Origin: Anisakis pegreffii
Lineage: Eukaryota; Nematoda; Chromadorea; Rhabditida; Anisakidae
DNA: 64,000 nucleotides
Reading direction: 5' to 3'
NCBI GenBank assembly: GCA_035041965.1
Contig: JAPYMA010001818.1
Location: 1-64,000 of the forward strand
A program made the translations under genes and the position numbers. The first letter of the stretch is position 1, and each line of letters begins with the position of its first letter. Shown in pieces: positions 52,998 to 64,000 of the stretch. The notes under the pieces are model-generated. The model did no database searches and was not told the DNA's origin. It saw only the letters and a list, made by a program, of their open reading frames with translations.

Positions 52998-55700
52998 GAA
53001 ATTAGTGAATGTTTATTCCAAGACAGAGATGAAGATAATACTGATGAGAGTAATGACTACATTACCTCAGATGATAATAATAACTGAATGAAATTCTACC
53101 TGATCTGGGAGAATATACTGATTATGAGTTAGTTAAAAATATAGCTCAAGATTCACCAGATGGAAATACTACTAATTTGTGCAACTGAAAATCAAAAATG
53201 ATGCAGAAACGCGGTTCATGTAAACCGTGAATTTATTATGTAATGGGAGAGGAACACTTAATGTGATCAAAGAGGAAAGTGACTGAACAAGTTTTGTAGC
53301 TCGCAATGTTGACGCCATTGGATCGGCCTTTTCATTTTTGTGGCAGTCTTATATTCTTAAATAAGTTTCACAGTGAACAAATAAAAAAAGATTATGAGAC
53401 CGGGCATTAATGAATGCTGCTGAAAGCAAGAAGTTAATTGGAAATCACATTCTCTCTGCTACTTATGAGTCGAACGGACAGTCGCTCTCGCATCTGTGGA
53501 GTGCAAGTCACCCCATTTTCAACAAAATGTTCTCAGTTATTACCTTCATGTACTGATTCGTTTCCACGTGAACTGATTGCATTCTAAACTCTATCATTAC
53601 GAAGTAAATAAATATAATTGCTTAAGGGCTCATCCTTTATGACCTCATATGCCTACAGTGTCTCACATGCCCGCGCAGCAATGAATGTTTTTACTGTTAA
53701 AAGAATGAGCACGGCACCACGGTACGTCATAAATGCATACCATAATTGTCATAACTTATAATGAATATTCAAATCGTATTTCATATTGCTTTTTTTATCC
53801 ATCTCATTGTCTAATCGTAAGCATAAATGAGTTGAAAAAACAAAGTCGTTTTTCATAATCTACACTACAACAGTAACTTGAAACATGGAATTTTCATGAG
53901 GAACTGTGCCATTTGCTACTTCACCAGTCTTCGTTTTGAGTTTCACGGTCATTGTCTTGTTTCAAATTCGTTTTGCAGTTCCATGTGAATGATGATAAAA
54001 AATTATATTTTACAATTCGTGCTACAATATTCACCTAACTTGCACATCTCGATGCTGTTCATTCATCTGATGTGTCTTTGAAATGGTTGAAACAAGTTAG
54101 AATTCCTAAAAAGTAACAATTACTATCGTGGAGTAACCTTGAAAATGTCTTAATAATGACACTTGTAGCTGGGTCTGAGAGACCCCGTTCATCTTCGATA
54201 TTATAAAATGTTTTAAGCCACGCGCCTAATCCGAATAAAAAACTTTTTTTTTGCTTTGTTCTAATTGAGAGTACGGAAATGAATATAGTCACAAAACCTC
54301 TGGTCTGCAGCTATAATATTCATGAAGTTATGAAAGCTTGATAGTCGGCGACGGCTCTCTCAGTCTCGTTCATCATGCGAGGGTTCAGTTCATTCCTCTT
54401 ACTGATTTTCGTATCATTAAAATGCTCAGAAATAGTATTTAACTGAGGTACAACTTTGTGTTGGCTCTGCAATAATCTTGTTATTGATAGCAGGTGAAAT
54501 ACGAACTTCAAAGCGAACCATGCATTTTGAAAACAATGTCCTTCTCATTCGATAACCGATCGGATGCTCTGATGTCAAAACTGAATAAGTTATTTGGTAT
54601 ACATAAATGAATAATGCGTTCACAAAAAAAAAACAGATCAAAGCAAATTTCACATCGCAAATAACGCACGAGATGAAACATCATGATCAATTAACTGCAC
54701 ACTCTTCCAGTGAACTGAATGTTCATCGGAACGGAACAGACATTCAAGATCCCTGATTCATTTGAACAGAATCGAACTTATCACATATTGTTACCCTCCA
54801 TCAGCGAACAATGCTTACAATAAATGTGCATGTAAAACGGCGCGATATTTAACCAAATCATCAGCTCAATATGTTCCGGCAAATGAATGTGAGTAAACAA
54901 TAACAAACGAAATGAACTGATGAATATTGTTCATAGAAATGAAGCAGTCGACATTCCACGACCTTAACAACTGCATTTGGTGAGAGATGAACCCAAAATG
55001 AGGGTCTGGCGATTGGAGAACCGATAAAAGGAAATCGCAAAAGTGTCAAATCACTGCCGATCTTGGGCTATCAACGGTCTTCGTTCAGCACAACGAGAAG
55101 CCACCAGCAACATTACACAAGAGCTTAGAAGCCAATGTAGAATTGATTGATTCTTTTATCAGTTTAATTCACTTTGATTCACTCGTATAAGAGCTATAGA
55201 TGAATTCAATTTGCTGCCTTAGCTCTATGAAAAAATTCTGGTGAAATTATAGCACTATTCTTCCAAGTATGCAAAGCGAAGTGTTTCTCACATATTGATA
55301 CACAACCATCTTAATGACCATATGCTTCATAGGTAAAACCGTTTTTGATAAAGATACAATAATTATACGCTCAATGTATTTGTTCCATTTCAAATTTATC
55401 TCCCTTTCGAGGAATCCCTCTTCATTCGGTGAATTTTGGATTCATCAGTACACATGAAATTCATGGCTTACATCTTTCGTGATGTTTATCTGGGCTCATT
55501 GGCGTTCCAAATATTAAATATTCATTCACTGTTAGTGAAATATCGAAATTGCCAATTGCATATCAAATTTCCATCCTGCTCAAAAACATATGTATTATCC
55601 TCAAAATAGAAGTTATTCTCCATTGTATGGAGGACACAGAAAGGGTCAACCTGCTGAAAAATTTTGGGGATACAGGGCGCCTGCGTGCGGCCAATTCGGT
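52998..55700. other. Intergenic region, nothing firmly recognised
   Basis: Right after the Penelope fragment the acidic frame SDDNNN/DEDNTDESNDYIT (about 53020-53090) recalls the acidic start of piggyBac-type transposases, but no further similarity follows and a stop ends it. The rest contains only short frames. Confidence 0.3.
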
Positions 55701-55714
55701 CAATTCGTCTAACG

Positions 55715-55890
55715 ACAGTTCGTCTAACGGACAGTTTGTCTAACGGACAGTTTGTCTAACGGACAGTTTGTCTAACGGACAGTTTGTCTAACGGACAGTT
55801 TGTCTAACGGACAGTTTGTCTAACGGACAGTTTGTCTAACGGACAGTTTGTCTAACGGACAGTTTGTCTAACGGACAGTTCGTCTAATGC
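55715..55890. repeat. 16-bp minisatellite, 11 units
   Basis: The unit ACAGTTTGTCTAACGG is repeated in perfect register: 11 units starting every 16 bp from 55715 to 55875. The first and last units carry TTCG instead of TTTG, and the last ends in ATGC. Nine inner units are identical, implying recent expansion. Immediately upstream CAATTCGTCTAACG is a partial unit. Confidence 0.97.
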
Positions 55891-56099
55891 AGTGCCTAAT
55901 GGGCGTGTAATGTTGTTAGACGCAACCGTTCAGAATATGTTGGGAATATTCATCTCGTGGCTATCATTAGAACACCTCTATATATCGAAGTTCGTGATTT
56001 TGATGGTTTCAATTGAAGTCAACTTTTGACCAATGCAGTTACCGAGAGCAGTAAAGCACATGTGCCGCGAAATATCATAGAACTGCTTAAATTTCAGAT

Positions 56100-56400
56100 A
56101 AAATGCTTTTATAATGCAATTTATTGATAATAACACACTCGCATCATAATAATAATAGCTATAATAATAAGAATAAATAATAAGAACAATAATAAATAAC
56201 AATAACAGTAAATAATTATCAGAATAAACAACAATACTAGTTATAACAAATAACAATAATAATGATGATAAATCATTATGCACGATTGTTGCTACCCTTA
56301 CAATTGTCATTGATATTGTTATCATCATTACTGCTGTTGCCGTCATTATTATTACTATTATTGTTGTTTTTGTTTTTTTGCTGTTAGTATTATTACAGAG
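56100..56400. repeat. AT-rich trinucleotide low-complexity tract
   Basis: Degenerate AAT/ATA/ATT triplets with ATC and GTT interspersed over about 300 bp. The long minus-strand frame here (repeated I, Y, L, T) is a by-product of this composition. Confidence 0.85.
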
Positions 56401-56855
56401 TGTCCCAAAATATGTATACACAGTGTAAGTAATTGTCAACGAGGTGTTTATTATGATTGATACTTCAACTGCGTTTACATACTTCCAGTATCAATTCTAT
56501 ATCTTACATTCAATAAGTTGCAAGTGCATGACTGTCGTCAATTTGTATCACTTAAAACGTTCATATTCAAACAAATAATAACCACACCTACAACTATCAC
56601 TCTCACACAACATTACAAGCAATTAAAACCAAAATTAATTACTTCGGCAAAAAAGTAATTACAGCTGATAAAGATAAACTAGATGCGTTGTTTGCCCTTG
56701 GTAACTGCAATGGTCAAAACTTGACTTTAATTGAAACCATCAAAACCTAGCCACATAATCCTTGTAATTTTTCAAGTGGCGTCAATATTCAAAGCGGATT
56801 TCTGTATTACCCAATCCCGGCTACAAGAAAAAATACAACATTCCTCCTGATTTTC

Positions 56856-56876
56856 ATATATATATATATATATATA
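56856..56876. repeat. Short TA microsatellite
   Basis: About ten uninterrupted TA units in intergenic sequence. Confidence 0.9.
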
Positions 56877-57325
56877 ACGGAGAGAATTTCAATTTTTCAG
56901 TATATATGTCAATTGTGACCACTGATCACGCCAAGCGGCATAACTTCCTTAATTTACCAATTAACTTCAATATTTAAAGCGCTCTTGTGTAGTAATCAAT
57001 CTCGGCTACAACATGGTGTATATCACGATCATAAATTTTCCCTATCGGTTGGGTAGCAATTCAAATTATTTGTTGGATTTTTGCACACAAAGCGAAATCG
57101 AAAATTTCGATCATATCTTGATTGCTGGCAAATCTTTCGATCACACCTCATTCTGCGCTACGAACTGTTATATGTCATGTTCCTGCTGAATGCGTAAGAA
57201 AGTCACATCGCTGAACACATCAAACAAACTATCGCTGCATTCGCACTCGTTTAGATTAACTTTGCAACATTATATGTGTTGTGGCGAGTCGTTTTCTACA
57301 CGGCATTTCCGTTGCAGTTCCCGGC

Positions 57326-57448
57326 CTACGACAATTTGATCCACGACAATGCGCCACTCCGATAATTTGCACGTGCCTCATCATTGAGTAGCATGGTGAT
57401 ATTTGTCGGAGTTAGACTTGTCGTAGATGCATTTGTCGCTCACTCGGG
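57326..57448. repeat. Dispersed repeat, copy 2 of the 39.5-kb element family
   Basis: It shares CACGACAATGCGCCACTCCG-type, GCACGTGCCTCATCATT, GTCGGAGTTAGACTTGTCG and GATGCATTTGTCG phrases, in the same order, with 39590-39686. It has an extra 16-bp insert after CATCATT and lacks the left inverted end. It ends about 100 bp before the first exon of the zinc-finger gene. Confidence 0.7.
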
Positions 57449-57546
57449 ATTCCAACTGCGATACAAACAAGGCAGAGGAGTAAAAAAGTGCTGAAATTTG
57501 ATGGTAGATGAAATATTGATGCAGTATCTTGAGGTTGCTTCTTGAG

Positions 57547-60500
57547 ATGGTTAGCGTGGATGATGAAGCACCGATTCGTTATGTTGTCATTGGAGAGGAT
57601 AATGATAGTGAACTGGATTCGCATCAACTTGACGGTGATAACGATAACTTAAATCCATCGTTTACTCTGGAGTATTTTCAAGATGCAAATTATAATTCTA
57701 GTCAAATTCCGGACAGCTCATCATACGATAATGGTTGTGTTCGATTCATTCAGTTTTAAATTTTATTTTGTCTTTTCAAACCATCAGCCAGATGAGAGCA
57801 TTTTCTAATTGTTTCTGATTCAAATAAATCAGCAAAGTATTTGAAATGTAAACTCTTTTTCTTATTTAAATCGCAACGGCGGCCATCATTTTCGGATATT
57901 TGTTTTGCATTTAAGTTGACTCCATATGGATTATTGAGAAAGATAGCCCGCCTGAATTCGAATCTCGCTTTCGGATCCTATTTGCAATCGTGAATTAGTA
58001 AGAATACTTGGCGTAATCTATAAATATTGCAGTGATTACCAATTCATCGGTAGGTAATTGGCTATCAGAATGCGATTTAACAGAAAGTGGAATTGAATCA
58101 GTTAATGATCCTTCTACGTCATCATCAGGCCCGGTTAGATCACTCGTTTTCATCATCAGACTGGATTGAAATATAAATTTCTCTCGATTTTTATCCTTTG
58201 TGGTCAAAATAACAGTTTTATTTCTTCGATTTCTTTGCTCGTTCGCTCGCAGTTCTCTCATTATTTGCCAAATGGATGCATGTTCTGTAGATGCTAAGGT
58301 TACATGTATTTCGTGTTAAATATTTTTTATTCTCTAATGAGCGTGCACTTAATATTGCTATTTCAGATTAACACTTATGTGCGATGCAATAAATGTGACA
58401 ATCTAATATCAGCTGTAGATTTCTCTAATCATTCGAAGTCGTGCAAACTTGAGAAGGAATTCAAGTAAGCGAAATCATTTTATTCTCATCTTTTCTTGTT
58501 GTTTTCATGAATTCAGTACCACCTGTTCCATCTCATGGAATATTCCAAATTGAGTATTCATCAGATGCACCTTGATTATTGCATTGATATTAGAAATGTA
58601 TTCATTGAATTCTAGGTTACTGCTAAATATGTGATAATTATAGAATTGCAGATGTATGATATGCAATGAGCAATTCAACAGAGAACACAATCTTCGAGTG
58701 CATAATCTCAAAATGCATACTGATGCTCAAGTTAATGAAAATGGCAAATTCGTTTGTATACTTTGCTCAAAAGCTTACTCGAGAAGCGCAGCATTTTATG
58801 GGCATCTGAATATTCATATGATTAATGATGCTATTTCTTGTTCCGTTTGCAATCACGAATTTGAATATCAAGTAAGGTTTCATTGTTTTTAGAAGTAAAC
58901 CTCTGCCTGCTTTGTTGTCAAAAATTATTCTGACAGTGAATAATCTTTATCACATCGCATTGATTTGATTAAAACTGAATTCAATTCAAATTAAACGGAA
59001 AATTGGTTGATAACGCATCATCGAGTCGACTGACTGGTGATTCGCAAAACGTTCTCTGAAATTAATTCTTAATCAATTGACAGCCGTTACTGAGTTATCA
59101 TATTCGAACGCAACATGCATTGTCACAAGCGGATAACTTGCCCACAGTCCACATTTGTAACCAATGTTCAGTGATCGTGGCCGATAAGGAAGCACTCGAT
59201 GAACATATGCAGTTTCACCGTAAAATCAAGTTAGATTTATTCTTTTTGCTCATCCATTTTTATTTTAGTGCATCTCTTTTTGTTTGAAGACTAAACTTAT
59301 AAGAAAGCAAATTTTGTTTTTTTTTTGGATACAAAATATGTTAGGTATGGCAGAAAGTTCGTAGCCACTTAGATCCAAAATTTAAAACTTTCCTAACTTT
59401 TTTCAAAATCGACATTTTTATTCAAAATAAAAAATATTCGCCTCCACACAACATTCCTAACGCGAAACCAGGACTTTTATCCCCATAGCATAGAAACCAG
59501 GGTCTCTGGAATCAAAAAATCGACGGACGTTAGCTTTTAGTGCCGTCTCATTTAGGAAGTTCCTCCCACGCAGGAAAAGTTCCATGTTTTTGAAAAGATG
59601 ATATTCTGTTGGGAAGAGGTGCTGAGAGAAAGGCGGGTGAGGTAGAATTTCAAAACGTAATTCGTGATTTTTTTAACGTCTTCGTTGCAACTTGCGGTCT
59701 GGCGTTATCCTGTAAAAGGATCGGACCACATCCGTTCATCATTGCTCGCCTTATTCTCAACAACTGATCCGTTATCACCTCAAGTGTATGAGTGTACTTC
59801 TTGAACCAATCGCCAACTGTGGATTTGAGAGTGGTCCCCTCCCCAAATACTTCGTTAATATTAGCCGTCGCCTGTCTGCTCGAACGACCAAATTTGAATT
59901 CATAAGACATAATTCTGCGAATTATTTTCTTATCCATAGCTTGGATTCAATATTCCGAAACTCTCAAAATCAAAAGAGTGAAGACCAAAGTATGGGTATA
60001 TTCAGACAACGCAGAAAATGGGCTACAAAACGACATATAGCACTAGATACAAGAACTCTACAATGAAACATAATGTTCCATTATATCAATTCGCCAACGT
60101 AGGTGGCTCAGAACTTTCTGCCAAACCTAATGCATCGTTTCGGTATGATTTTTAAGAAACACATAATTCACTCATAATCACGTTATCCCATTTCTTATTC
60201 TGTGATTTTTGGTGATTATATTTGAAAGCATACCGTTGTGTTGTTGACTGCAAGAGAGTTTGTTTATAATGTTTGTGTGGTCAGTTGAACATCTTCACTT
60301 CGTTCAGCAAATCGTTGAAACATGCGAAGAGGAACAAGACAAGTGATCTCATCGAAAAGCCACATAAATGTCATGTTTGTTGTAAAAGTTTTGGCAAGAA
60401 ATTTGAACTTTCAAGGCATCTCGTAGTACATACAAGTAAGTTTTTATGTCATACTCGTGTGAGTTACTTATAGTTTCGAATGAAGTTTCTGCACTTGTGT

Positions 60501-63500
60501 AGCTCTATTAAAGATATATGATGAATAGATTAGACTAAACCAAATTTTAATCTGTTATGATAATTCAGAAGAAAGACGTTTCAATTGTGAAAAATGTGGC
60601 AAAAAGTTTTCACAGCGATCGTCATTGAGTCAACACGTGCAAATGCATAATGAAGAGGAAGCATTACGTCACAAGTGCACCTTATGTGGAGCATCCTTTT
60701 CGCAGGTAAATTCTGCCGAATTCGATACATTCGTTTCGTTCATAATTCATTTTGTTTATTAAAATCAATTTGATTGTAGACTAGATTCATATATCTGAAT
60801 GCATCGTTTATTCTATTGAAGAACTCTCTCCTTCATAAAGTGAAGTTTTAATAAGCGATTAAAATATTATGTTGTTCTTTTCCTGTAAGCTCTCGACTAA
60901 ATAGCTGTGAAATTGTTCTGAAATAGGCAGGCAATCTCCGTCGACATGTCACCTTATTACATCCGACTGATGTAGCGTCGCGAACCGTATTCAGATGTCC
61001 GCATTGTACGTGCGTCTTTAATTCCGTACAACCACTGCAAGTTCACATGCGCAAACGACATCAGTATGATTCGAGCGCATCGCAGTCTCGTGAGTTTTAA
61101 TGATAACGTCGAAATTAATTTGTTGTTCTCACTTCACAAGTTTTTAAACTTTCATTGAATCTTATCTGTGCTCTAAACTTTTCTTCACTCGAATATCGAA
61201 TTTTTTTTTATTTTCGTTTCAAATGAGCAAAGTCCAAAAACGAGTCATTTCCAGTGGTCGTTGAGAATTTGAAGCAGCAAGAGGCCGTCACTTCTGAATC
61301 ACAACAAGTTCGTCGTTTCTGTTTCACATATTCCGTCTCGTTGAATACTGTCTTTATTAAGTAATGTCTAATCAATATTGACCCTTACTGTTTTGGTCTC
61401 CCCTTTCTGATTGAGACGCTGAAGCATGTTCCAAAAATGAATCGTATCAAACTCACAATATAATAATAATAATACCAAGAGTAGCATTAGTGGTATTACT
61501 GTGTATTGTTTTTGCTTGTTCGACCACTATTTTGATTGCGTTTGCATCTGTTTTTTTCATTATTTTACAGATCGTTTTAAAGACTTAGTTATTTAACTGT
61601 GTTCTATTATGTGAGTTGACTTCCTCCATAAATACCTTTATTAATGTAGAATTCTCTCCAATCTTTGACGACTTTCAGAATATACGCAATCGACGTAGAT
61701 TGGTTTGTTGTTCAATTTGTGGGAAAGCATTCGGTAAATGTTCGGATTTGTTGCGACATTATCGCGTTCATAGTGGTAATCGACCGTTTTCATGCAATCG
61801 TTGTCATAAAAACTTTGCATGGAAATCATCACTGAAGTTGCACTCGGAAAAGCATATTCGTGAAGAGAATGCATATAATTATAACGAATGCTCTAGATGT
61901 CATTTATGCATGAAACAGGTTAATATAAGTATCAATTTAATGAAATTAAGCTTTTCATGCAAAGAAATGAAGTTCTTCCTTAAAAACTTTCACTTATATT
62001 CGTTTTTTTTGGCTTTTGTTTTCGTGTGAATGCTTTGACGATTTAATGGTCTCATTATTCCATCAAATTATGAACAAGACTCATCGATTACGCTGAGTTT
62101 CAGTTATCGTCTACGACATCACTGCGCAGACATATCAAACTGCATGCGCGTTCGTCAGAGCGTTGTGCAACGTGTTCACAGGTGATTTGTGATTGCCGCA
62201 GCTTTTCTTTGAAACACTACTTATAGCAATGAGAACGTCGCATTATCTGGCTATGTAACAAAGTTGAATATATACATTTGAGGATTACTTCATTGTCATT
62301 AATGAATATGGATTAATTCTAGTCATTCGCAACCAAAGAAACACTTGAAAAGCACATCTCATCCTGTACAATGAAACCAAGTAGCAACTGTGAAGGTGTA
62401 ATGATACCATCGATTACTAATCAACAAGCATCATTTCAATGCCGAATATGTTCTGCTTTATTCACCACTTTGCGTTCACTCAAAGAGCATACCAATCGTC
62501 ATACTGGTTTTAAACCACATGTCTGTCGTTTATGCCACAAATCATTCTTTTCTCTCGGTAATAAACCTTCATTCATCCATTTATTTGTTGTTTTTTTTTT
62601 TTGGAACTTTCTTGAAATTGATTTAATCGCTGTATACTGGCGAAATTTAATGTTCTTCGTCAAACAGAATCATTTCAAATTTCTGATTAATCATTGAACA
62701 TATTGATTGCTTATTGTTTCAGCTCTATTGAAATCACATAGTAGCGTTCACTCAAATAATTTCACACAATTCAAGTGCATTATTTGTGACCGTTCATTCG
62801 GAACAAGGGCTCAAGTCAATGATCATATGCGTGAAATGCACCCCAAAGATACGGAAGTTTGTGAAACGGTTAATAGTTTTGTTTTTTCCTCTTTGTGCAT
62901 CTTTGAGACAAAATGAACACATTCAACAATTTATCCGTATTGAAACATCCATAATCTGAATGTGTGTGTGAACATTTTTCAGTTATCAAATAATGAGTTG
63001 CATTTAAGTTGTGCGTCCCACAAGAAAATAGTGAAGTAAGTGAGATGAATGAAATTGAAAACGAAGCGCAGCAGCTTATCAGTGATGGTAATGATTTAGC
63101 GGTTCAGTTATTCGGCGATGCTGATTTACAAACGACTGACGTTATGCAGAAAGGTCATCATCAGTCACAACTGGGCAACGTTAGTTTGCACTGAAAAGAA
63201 TTGCGTTTGTATGAAGGCAGGCACACAATCAAAATTCAGTAGTTGCAGGAATGTGTATTCGACGAATTTGGCATGATTGCAAATGCATACCCATCGCTGG
63301 ACGAGCAGCCATCTTCATCCACAGTCATAAACGAACCGCGTTGTCCTGTGTGTCTTTTCACGTTTCATTCAGGTTAAGTTTCACTTGCCATTTTTGATAT
63401 TCGCGTTACAGTTTTCATTAAATTTCACTCTCTGTTATTCAGTTTCATTCTCTGAATTCGTACCGTCTCAGTTTGGTATCATAGTTTTGCAGTTCATGTT

Positions 63501-63715
63501 CATTGAATGGTATCATCGAATAGTGAAAATTTGTGATTTAGCCACATTGATGTAATAATCGATGAATTTTTTTAGAGACAGCATTGTGTTCACATCTGGC
63601 TAATATGAACATAGATCCAGCACATGAATTTGCTGTTCTAATTTGTTCCATTTGCGAGAAAAGTTTCACTGGATCAACTCAATTCAGTGAACACCTCAGA
63701 ACAGTTCATATGAAG
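57547..63715 (+). CDS. Poly-C2H2 zinc-finger protein, about 17 fingers; 3' end uncertain
   Basis: Likely DNA-binding nuclear protein; family not recognised. In-phase exons: 57547-57733, 58033-58133, 58367-58464, 58652-58871, 59084-59229, 60308-60435, 60569-60705, 60927-61089, 61228-61307, 61679-61918, 62104-62181, 62323-62557, 62723-62868, 62983-63035, 63083-63140 (tentative; 47-nt intron), 63249-63372 and 63576-63715. An acidic N-terminus (VVIGEDNDSELDS) leads into a C2HC finger, then fingers such as CHVCCKSFGKKFELSRHLVV, CEKCGKKFSQRSSLSQHVQM, CSICGKAFGKCSDLLRHYRV and CSICEKSFTGSTQFSEHLRT. Introns often cut fingers just after the Phe region (CTLCGASFSQ / AGNLRRH). A mariner sits in the intron 59230-60307. 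An open stretch 63775-63893 could be the last exon; otherwise the gene runs past the window. Confidence 0.82.
59341..60131 (-). mobile_element. Internally deleted mariner transposon
   Basis: The ends TTAGGTATGGCAGAAAGTTC and, inverted, TTAGGTTTGGCAGAAAGTTC form inverted repeats of about 28 bp. The minus-strand transposase starts MDKKIIRRIMSYEFKFGRSS (helix-turn-helix region), then jumps from GDWFKKY to GCGPILLQDNARPQ, so the central part with the first catalytic aspartate (CDEKW region) is missing. After a frameshift at ITF it resumes ILPHPPFSQHLFPTEYHLFK and ends with GIKVLVSR. The third catalytic aspartate (PTDYHLF) is Glu here. Such a copy cannot transpose by itself. It lies in antisense orientation within an intron of the zinc-finger gene, and left that gene's frame intact. 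Confidence 0.9.
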
Positions 63716-64000
63716 GTTTATTATTATCATCACATTTTGTTACCAAAATATCACTCTCTAGTAACCTATTAAAGGTACGTAGACGAATACCTTTCAGACT
63801 GAGTCGCTCAAATTGTACGTTCATCGAAAAGTATATTAATTATGCTGAAAACGTATCTAGTCGTGAAATTCAGTGTAATTCTTTATGGGACTGAGCTGGT
63901 ATCCGCCTAAAATGTGTTCACTTTGGTATCATTTTATCCTAGTTTCGAAGAATTTCCTAGGTAGATTCTCTTCTTATGTATCTGTTGATATTATCTGTAT

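Noticed and set aside
53000..53100. piggyBac-like acidic N-terminus after the Penelope fragment
   Set aside because: Acidic low-complexity residues only; no transposase motifs follow.
55715..55890. Regular short repeats reminiscent of a CRISPR array
   Set aside because: The units are contiguous with no unique spacers, and the window is plainly eukaryotic; it is a minisatellite.
55978..56439. 153-residue minus-strand ORF rich in I, Y, T and L with apparent membrane segments
   Set aside because: It is a translation of an AAT/ATA triplet tract, not a gene.

Overview
This is a eukaryotic, intron-rich, AT-rich window from an invertebrate animal. Acceptors are mostly the short TTTCAG/TTTTCAG kind and several start codons lie just after such an acceptor, which together with the gene set (a GLASS/CHE-1 type zinc-finger factor, a LEM-3/ANKLE1 nuclease, an extracellular-LRR membrane protein) points to a nematode or a close relative. 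The species cannot be fixed from sequence alone. Gene models below were built by hand: homology was recognised by eye, then exons were joined only where GT(or GC)-AG sites and codon phase agree.

Layout. About 1-2.2 kb: intergenic, with an inverted pair of hammerhead-ribozyme-like motifs. 2.2-11.8 kb, minus strand: exons of one or two unidentified genes, with a decayed LINE reverse transcriptase at 6.1-6.8 kb. 13.1-14.6 kb, minus: NDUFB5 (complex I subunit SGDH). 16.8-27.8 kb, minus: RalBP1/RLIP76, whose RhoGAP exons (26.4-27.8 kb) and Ral-binding coiled-coil exons (16.8-18.1 kb) are separated by a 7.5-kb intron that holds a complete plus-strand gene for a leucine-rich-repeat transmembrane protein (19.1-25.3 kb). 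30.4-32.3 kb, minus: VTA1/LIP5 (ESCRT-III/Vps4 cofactor). 33.5-39.3 kb, minus: golgin-84. 39.9-43.0 kb, plus: ANKLE1/LEM-3 nuclease, head-to-head with golgin-84. 45.2-45.9 kb, plus: p31comet (MAD2L1BP). 48.3-50.6 kb, minus: GLASS/CHE-1-like C2H2 factor. 57.5-63.7 kb and perhaps beyond, plus: a poly-C2H2 gene with about 17 fingers.

Mobile DNA: two Penelope-like element fragments (minus strand in an LRR-gene intron at 22.5-22.9 kb; plus strand at 52.2-52.9 kb), both with hammerhead-like motifs; an internally deleted mariner at 59.3-60.1 kb; an RTE-like LINE fragment; several MITE-like inverted-repeat elements; hAT-like ends; and an 11-unit 16-bp minisatellite at 55.7 kb.

Functionally the genes are independent housekeeping and developmental genes, not an operon. 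Two themes recur: membrane traffic (RalBP1, VTA1, golgin-84) and cell division (ANKLE1 and p31comet as same-strand neighbours). The most interesting structures are the nested LRR gene and the dispersed hammerhead-like motifs whose stem I shows paired changes between copies.
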